Assembly (NCBI RefSeq): GCF_014195325.1
Contig: NZ_JACIBK010000003.1
Span: 372,001 to 436,000 of the forward strand
Reading direction: 5' to 3'
Source: Rhizobium sp. BK650
GTDB lineage: Bacteria > Pseudomonadota > Alphaproteobacteria > Rhizobiales > Rhizobiaceae
Length of the DNA: 64,000 bases
Position numbers and translations under genes: made by a program. Under the pieces are notes generated by a model. That model did not search any database, was not told where the DNA came from, and was given only the letters and a program-made list of their open reading frames with translations. Below, one piece after another: positions 60,094-64,000 of the stretch (its first letter is position 1; the number at the start of each line of letters is the position of its first letter).

Positions 60094-60951
60094 TCACGCG
60101 CCCTTGGCTATCTTGGCAGCGCCCCAAAGCGAGCCCGGATTGGCGCGGCGCGGATAAAGCGCCAGCATCGCATCGAACAATTCGCGCGCTGTCGTCGTCT
60201 CCAGTTCGAGCCGGTTGAAATCGCGCAGATATCGCTGGGTTTCGTCGATGATAGTAGGATCGTCGGTATTTTCGGGGATCTTGTGGCCGGCGACGACGGC
60301 CTTCGGCTTCAGTTCCTTCAGCCTGTCCAGCGTTTCGATCCAGTGCTGCCGGCTCTCGCGCGTGGTCTCGCCGAGATAGCAGTGGATGCCGTTATAGACG
60401 ACGTCGCCGCCGACGATGAGGCCGATCGAGGGCACATGCAGGGCGGTCGAGTACGACATGTCGGTATGGCCGGCATCGATCGGTATCAGCTTGTGGCCTT
60501 CGAGATCGAGGTCCGGTGCTTCAAGGACATCGGCGACAGCCATGGTTTCGGCGATCTCGCCGGGAAACAGCTTGCGCCAAAAGCCGTCGAGCATTTCGGG
60601 CGCGCTCTGGTGGCGCATGGCCTCCACCACATCAGCAATGGCATAGGCCTTCGCATCCGGGAAACGTTCGAGCAGCGTGCCGATGCCGAAGAAATGGTCG
60701 CCATGGCCGTGGGTGATGTAGATGGCTTTCAGCCGCTTGCCGCTCGCTTCCACCCAGTCGGCGAGGGTCCTCGTTTGCGGTTCGGTCAGGAAGGTATCGA
60801 CGAGCACGGCATGATGCTCGCCCGAGATCAGCGTGGCGGAATTGGCGACCCATTGAAGGGACGGATCGCCGGCCGGCACATCGCGGCTGAGGCCGGGGCG
60901 GCGGATTGTCAGGACATCGTAGCGCAGGCTGGTGGAGGGGTTGGACGTCAT
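60094..60951 (-). CDS. MBL-fold metallo-hydrolase
   Basis: The 285-residue metallo-beta-lactamase-fold enzyme has the metal-binding motif THGHGDH (about residues 77-83), the later His in DAGHTDMSY and the VAGHKIPEN region. It is a soluble hydrolase, and the substrate is unknown. AAGGAAATTGCCGCC precedes the ATG at 60951; the frame to 61011 would run through the regulatory region. It is divergent from the TetR gene at 61059, whose likely operator (61023-61038) lies in the shared promoter region. Confidence 0.88.
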   Translation of the reverse strand: MTSNPSTSLRYDVLTIRRPGLSRDVPAGDPSLQWVANSATLISGEHHAVLVDTFLTEPQTRTLADWVEASGKRLKAIYITHGHGDHFFGIGTLLERFPDAKAYAIADVVEAMRHQSAPEMLDGFWRKLFPGEIAETMAVADVLEAPDLDLEGHKLIPIDAGHTDMSYSTALHVPSIGLIVGGDVVYNGIHCYLGETTRESRQHWIETLDRLKELKPKAVVAGHKIPENTDDPTIIDETQRYLRDFNRLELETTTARELFDAMLALYPRRANPGSLWGAAKIAKGA

Positions 60952-61022
60952 GGCGGCAATTTCCTTGGAAGAGTTGGAGTGAGGGGTGAAATCGCTTGAA
61001 TTTCGCAGCAAAACAATAAATA

Positions 61023-61038
61023 TATGACCGGTCGTCTA
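61023..61038. promoter_or_regulatory. Palindromic candidate TetR operator
   Basis: TATGACCGGTCGTCTA is centred on the perfect palindrome GACCGGTC (61026-61033) in the divergent intergenic region between the MBL and TetR genes. It resembles the GACCGGTC-type boxes of NemR-like TetR regulators. Confidence 0.55.
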
Positions 61039-61058
61039 TAATTGTTCAAGAGGGTAAA

Positions 61059-61685
61059 ATGGACGCAGCCAAGCCGGCCCGCCGCGGCCCGAAGCCGAAT
61101 GTGCAGATGCGGGAAAAGCTTATCGAGGCGGGTTTGAAAGAGATCCATACCAATGGATTCGCCGCGACCGGCATCCAGAAAATCGTCGACGACATCAACG
61201 TGCCGAAAGGCTCCTTCTACAATTACTTCGACAGCAAGGAGGCTTTCGGCGCGGAGGTGTCCGATCGTTACTCCGAGCAGGCGCTTGCCCGGCTCACGGG
61301 CTTTCTTGCCGATACCGACAAACCGCCGCTTCGTCGGCTAAAGGCTTATTTCGACGACCGCGCTGCTTCTTTTGCCTTGAGAGGTTTTGTGCAGGGCTGC
61401 GTGCTCGGCAATTTCAGCGCCCAGACGGTCGATCATAGCGAATTGATCCGTGAGCATGTGGCGGCACATTTTCGCCGCTGGAGCGGAGTGATCGCCGGAT
61501 GCCTGTCCGAAGCCCAGAGGGATGGCGCGCTTGCCGGCGACCTGCCTGCCGAAACACTTGCCGATTTCATCCTGAACAGCTGGGAGGGAGCGCTTTTACG
61601 CATGCGCGCCGAGCGCAGCGGGGCGCCGCTCGAAGCATTCAAGCAGATGGTCTTCGACACATTGCTGCATGGCAAGGTGCATTGA
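61059..61685 (+). CDS. TetR/AcrR family transcriptional regulator
   Basis: The 208-residue protein has the TetR HTH at about residues 15-60 (LIEAGLKEIHTNGFAATGIQ, then VPKGSFYNYFDSKEAF) and a C-terminal TetR_C-type ligand-binding domain of the NemR/AcuR-like group (residues about 80-208). A basic leader (PARRGPKPNVQ) precedes the HTH. It probably represses the divergent MBL hydrolase gene and itself through the palindrome at 61023-61038. The ligand is unknown, but NemR-like members sense reactive electrophiles. AGAGGGTAAA precedes the ATG. Confidence 0.9.
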   Translation: MDAAKPARRGPKPNVQMREKLIEAGLKEIHTNGFAATGIQKIVDDINVPKGSFYNYFDSKEAFGAEVSDRYSEQALARLTGFLADTDKPPLRRLKAYFDDRAASFALRGFVQGCVLGNFSAQTVDHSELIREHVAAHFRRWSGVIAGCLSEAQRDGALAGDLPAETLADFILNSWEGALLRMRAERSGAPLEAFKQMVFDTLLHGKVH

Positions 61686-61749
61686 ATTGGAGAATCCCGT
61701 CGTCTTTTGCGAGCTGGCAATTGTTTCGGCTAATCTGCTGAAGCTATGC

Positions 61750-61775
61750 CGGGCGGCACCCCCTCGGGCATCAGG
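61750..61775. repeat. RIME-like repeat fragment (low confidence)
   Basis: GGGCGGCACCCCCTCGGGCA resembles the beginning of the GC-rich intergenic mosaic repeats common in rhizobia; a similar stretch (GTGCGGCACCCCCTCTGG) is at 17765-17782. Neither is complete. Confidence 0.25.
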
Positions 61776-61808
61776 CTTTCGAAAATTGATTTCGATGAGG
61801 GCCGATGC

Positions 61809-62654
61809 TTAGTGCCGGTCTTCCAGCATCCGGTCGAGCGCGGCGATCAGTTCCTGACTTCCGGTCCGGTCGTCGGCGATCGTCTGGAAGATGCCGGCCA
61901 TGCCCTTGAAGATGAGAGCCGCGGGATCGTCTTCCCCGAGAAATTCGGAGATTTCTTCCATTTCCGCCACCCAGCGATAGGCCTTGGGATACATGTCGGG
62001 AATGGACTGGCGCAGGCGGCGCAGATGCTCGGCCTGGCTTTCGGCCAGTTCCACCTTCAGCGCTTCGCTGGCGCCGTTGCGGACAGCGGCAAGCAGCATG
62101 GCGGCAGAGAGCCCGGTGATGCCCTTGTTGATGCCGGCATAACACATCTTCAAGGCCGAGGCGGCACCGATCGGACCTTTTACCCGGCGGATCTTCAGGC
62201 CGAAACGGGCGAGCAGGTCGGGCTCGCCGGCGAGGTCTCCGCTGAGACAGATGACCGGGCCGGCCTTGCCCGATACCGGCGGACCGCCGATGATCGACCC
62301 GTCGATGACCTTGACGCCTGCGGGAGCGAGCTTTGCCGCAAGCGCTTCCATCGTCTTGGGGCTGATGGCATTGAGGTCGACGAAAGGCGGTTTCTTCGCG
62401 GATTGCCGCAGCACCGGAGCCACGAGATCCGCCACCTTTTGTGCTTCGGCCGGGGGGACGATCGAGAGGATGATGTCGGCCTCGGCAAAGGCCGAAAGCG
62501 GTGCAGCCAGGAGGCCAGCAGCGCGGGCGCGCCCGATTGTCGCTTCACTGCGCCCCTCCAGAAGGGTGATGATGCTCGCGCCCGACTCGGCGAGGCGACG
62601 GCCGACGGCGCTGCCCGTGGCGCCGGCGCCGAACAATGCAATGGTGGTGGACAT
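61809..62654 (-). CDS. NAD(P)-dependent dehydrogenase, 6-phosphogluconate/3-hydroxyisobutyrate dehydrogenase-like
   Basis: The 281-residue protein has an N-terminal Rossmann domain (IALFGAGATGSAVGRRLAE, about residues 5-23) and a C-terminal helical domain with KMCYAGINKGITGLSAAMLL (about 169-188, the Lys/Asn catalytic-helix position) that fits DUF1932-type members. The DLNAISPKTME segment replaces the usual substrate-binding motif. It should reduce or oxidise a 3-hydroxy acid-type substrate, and the identity is unknown. It lies between the TetR gene (convergent) and an AraC gene on the same strand. Confidence 0.85.
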   Translation of the reverse strand: MSTTIALFGAGATGSAVGRRLAESGASIITLLEGRSEATIGRARAAGLLAAPLSAFAEADIILSIVPPAEAQKVADLVAPVLRQSAKKPPFVDLNAISPKTMEALAAKLAPAGVKVIDGSIIGGPPVSGKAGPVICLSGDLAGEPDLLARFGLKIRRVKGPIGAASALKMCYAGINKGITGLSAAMLLAAVRNGASEALKVELAESQAEHLRRLRQSIPDMYPKAYRWVAEMEEISEFLGEDDPAALIFKGMAGIFQTIADDRTGSQELIAALDRMLEDRH

Positions 62655-62742
62655 TGGCGAATGACACCTCTTTGCCGGGATGAACCGAGATTAGGGCGGG
62701 ACGGCCGATGCCGCAAGGCGGGTGCGGCCTTCGGTCCGCCGG

Positions 62743-63720
62743 CTAGAGGCTCTCGAGTTCCTCGGCCTCTTTATCGGTCCGGTTCAAGGCGGACTGTGGA
62801 AGCGCAGCCCGCGCGGCATCGCGACAGGCCCTCGGGGAGCTACCCGTCATGCGCTTGAAGGCATTGCTGAAGGCACTCTCGGACGTATAGCCGAGCGAGC
62901 GGGCGATAACGGCGACAGGAGTGGTTTCCTCCCTGAGCGCCCGTTGGGCAAGGTGCATGCGCCATTCGGCGAGATAGGTCAAAGGGGCCGCACCCGAGAT
63001 CGTGCGGAAATGAAAAGCGAAGGTCGTGCGCGACATGGCGCAGGCGCTGGCAAGCTCATCCAGATGCCAGGAACGGGCGGGATCGCCATGCATGAGGCGC
63101 AGTGCGGGTGCTAGGCGCGGGTCCGACAACGCTCGCAGCCAGCCGGGAGGCATGAGCGCAGCCGTTTTCAGATGGGCGCGCAGGATCTGGATGAAGAGAA
63201 GCTGGGCAAGTTGCGCGCAGGCAAGACGAGTACCGGGTTCTGCCGAGGCTCGTTCGTTGACGAGCTGGTCGAGAATCCATCTGATAGTCGAAGCCTGCCG
63301 CGATGCTGCGCTGATGTGGATCCAAGGCGGCAGAACATCGGCTAGCAAGCGGCCGCTGACGGGATCGAGGAGCACATGGCCACCGATATGGGCGAAGTCC
63401 TCGCCATCACCAAGCTGCGCGGTCGAGCGTCCGGCACCGGAAAACAGGCTCATCGCCTCTACGGCAGGAACACCCGGCGCACTCGACAGCACGAAGGAAC
63501 GCCGTGCCGAAAGAAGGCCGACATCGCCGGCTTCGAACAGCATCGGCTCCGGCTCGCCATCGATATCGACCCAGCAGCTGCCTTTCACCACGGCAAAGAA
63601 CTTGATCGTCTTCGGCACCGGAAAACGGATCGCCCAGGGACCTCCAGCCGTGAACCCACCGGTGACAAGCGTTTCGGCATTGGTGAATTTCAGGATATCG
63701 GAAAAGGGATCGGGTGCCAT
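62743..63720 (-). CDS. AraC family transcriptional regulator (cupin_6 type)
   Basis: The 325-residue protein has an N-terminal cupin domain of the AraC cupin_6 type (about residues 1-180; MAPDPFSDILKFTN start, PVPKTIKFFAVVKGSCWVDI) and a C-terminal AraC HTH pair (about 205-305; WHLDELASACAMSRTTFAFH and FSNAFKRMTGSSPRACRDAA). It is divergent from the aldo/keto reductase gene at 63833, which members of this type commonly regulate. I prefer ATG 63720; ATG 63759 gives a 13-residue extension. Confidence 0.86.
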   Translation of the reverse strand: MAPDPFSDILKFTNAETLVTGGFTAGGPWAIRFPVPKTIKFFAVVKGSCWVDIDGEPEPMLFEAGDVGLLSARRSFVLSSAPGVPAVEAMSLFSGAGRSTAQLGDGEDFAHIGGHVLLDPVSGRLLADVLPPWIHISAASRQASTIRWILDQLVNERASAEPGTRLACAQLAQLLFIQILRAHLKTAALMPPGWLRALSDPRLAPALRLMHGDPARSWHLDELASACAMSRTTFAFHFRTISGAAPLTYLAEWRMHLAQRALREETTPVAVIARSLGYTSESAFSNAFKRMTGSSPRACRDAARAALPQSALNRTDKEAEELESL

Positions 63721-63796
63721 TCCCGCACTATCGCGCAAGTATTCCGCACGTTCAAGCATTCATAATCCGAAAGGATGGTTCTAACTTTGATCCATG

Positions 63797-63815
63797 CCGC
63801 CGAACCGGCGGTTTT
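63797..63815 (+). repeat. Hairpin in the leader of the aldo/keto reductase gene
   Basis: CCGCCG-AAC-CGGCGG followed by TTTT lies 18-36 bases before the aldo/keto reductase ATG. It looks like a small terminator or attenuator, and could also be an operator for the divergent AraC regulator. Confidence 0.35.
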
Positions 63816-63832
63816 CGACAGAGAGAATCTTC

Positions 63833-64000
63833 ATGACATTGAGCAGACGCAAACTTGGAAATCGGGGCCTGGAAGTCGGAGCGATCGGCCTCGGCTGCAT
63901 GGGCATGAGCCAGTCCTATGGACCGGCGGACGAAGCGGAATCGATCGCGATCCTGCATCGCGCCATCGAGCTTGGCTGCGATTTCTTCGACACGGCGGAA
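63833..64000 (+). CDS. Aldo/keto reductase, partial (cut by the right edge)
   Basis: The 56 visible codons encode MTLSRRKLGNRGLEVGAIGL, GCMGMSQSYGP and GCDFFDTAE, the N-terminus of an AKR13/YakC-like aldo/keto reductase. The Asp in FFDTAE is the first catalytic residue of the TIM barrel. The rest lies outside the window. It should reduce aldehydes or ketones with NADPH. It is divergent from the AraC gene at 62743-63720. Confidence 0.9.
   Translation, partial: MTLSRRKLGNRGLEVGAIGLGCMGMSQSYGPADEAESIAILHRAIELGCDFFDTAE

Overview
The window is GC-rich, densely coded alphaproteobacterial DNA, most probably from a Rhizobium or a close Rhizobiaceae relative. The evidence is the set of rhizobial families (DUF982, DUF1062, DUF5939 cyclase, PhoU-like plus pit pair, ChrB/ChrA, DnaB-like short helicase), EcfG-type general-stress promoters (GGAAC-N16/17-CGTT) and a Pho box of the form used in Sinorhizobium. 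About 65 genes are supported. I saw no rRNA, tRNA, CRISPR array, phage or complete IS element. The layout resembles accessory chromosome or large-replicon sequence: many regulators, detoxification enzymes and small stress proteins, and few housekeeping genes.

Layout. 1-6.2 kb: an AT-rich gene cut by the left edge, an AraC regulator, an SDR, and two paralogous methyltransferases flanking a class III cyclase and TspO. 6.2-7.4 kb: two minus-strand stress genes, each behind an EcfG-type promoter. 7.5-14.6 kb: a large winged-helix/NTPase/TPR regulator divergent from an epoxide hydrolase, SRPBCC-like, cysteine hydrolase, Ohr and DJ-1/PfpI cluster, with a phased direct repeat in the shared promoter region. 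14.7-17.7 kb: a beta-propeller gene and an HTH regulator divergent from DUF899 and a Met-rich membrane protein. 18-30.3 kb: diguanylate cyclase, DUF1800/DUF1501 pair, thioesterase, MCP, animal-type haem peroxidase, extensin-like protein and a small P-loop protein.

30.3-34.2 kb is a signalling and stress island: a decayed VOC gene, a degenerate receiver, an ECF sigma factor, a Crp/Fnr regulator, and DUF982 and another small gene behind EcfG-type promoters. 34.2-40.0 kb: a GNAT, a frameshifted DUF5939 cyclase, a candidate small RNA with a strong terminator, an ABC-2 exporter, an IspZ/YciB-like protein and a PEP mutase-family enzyme. 40.0-43.1 kb: a phosphate module, in which two Nudix hydrolases flank the PhoU-like gene and pit with a perfect Pho box in the divergent promoter. 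43.1-52 kb: DUF1062, a large autotransporter, a short DnaB-like ATPase, NIPSNAP, and a PepSY/cytochrome b/two-component operon. 52-64 kb: a LysR/quinone reductase pair, an ATPase remnant, chrB-chrA, a divergent SDR, LysR, a prenyltransferase-fold protein, DUF4180, a TetR/MBL pair, a dehydrogenase, and an AraC regulator divergent from an aldo/keto reductase cut by the right edge.

Functions are assigned by recognising families in the translated sequence. No similarity search was run. Membrane segments, promoters and operators are read by eye.
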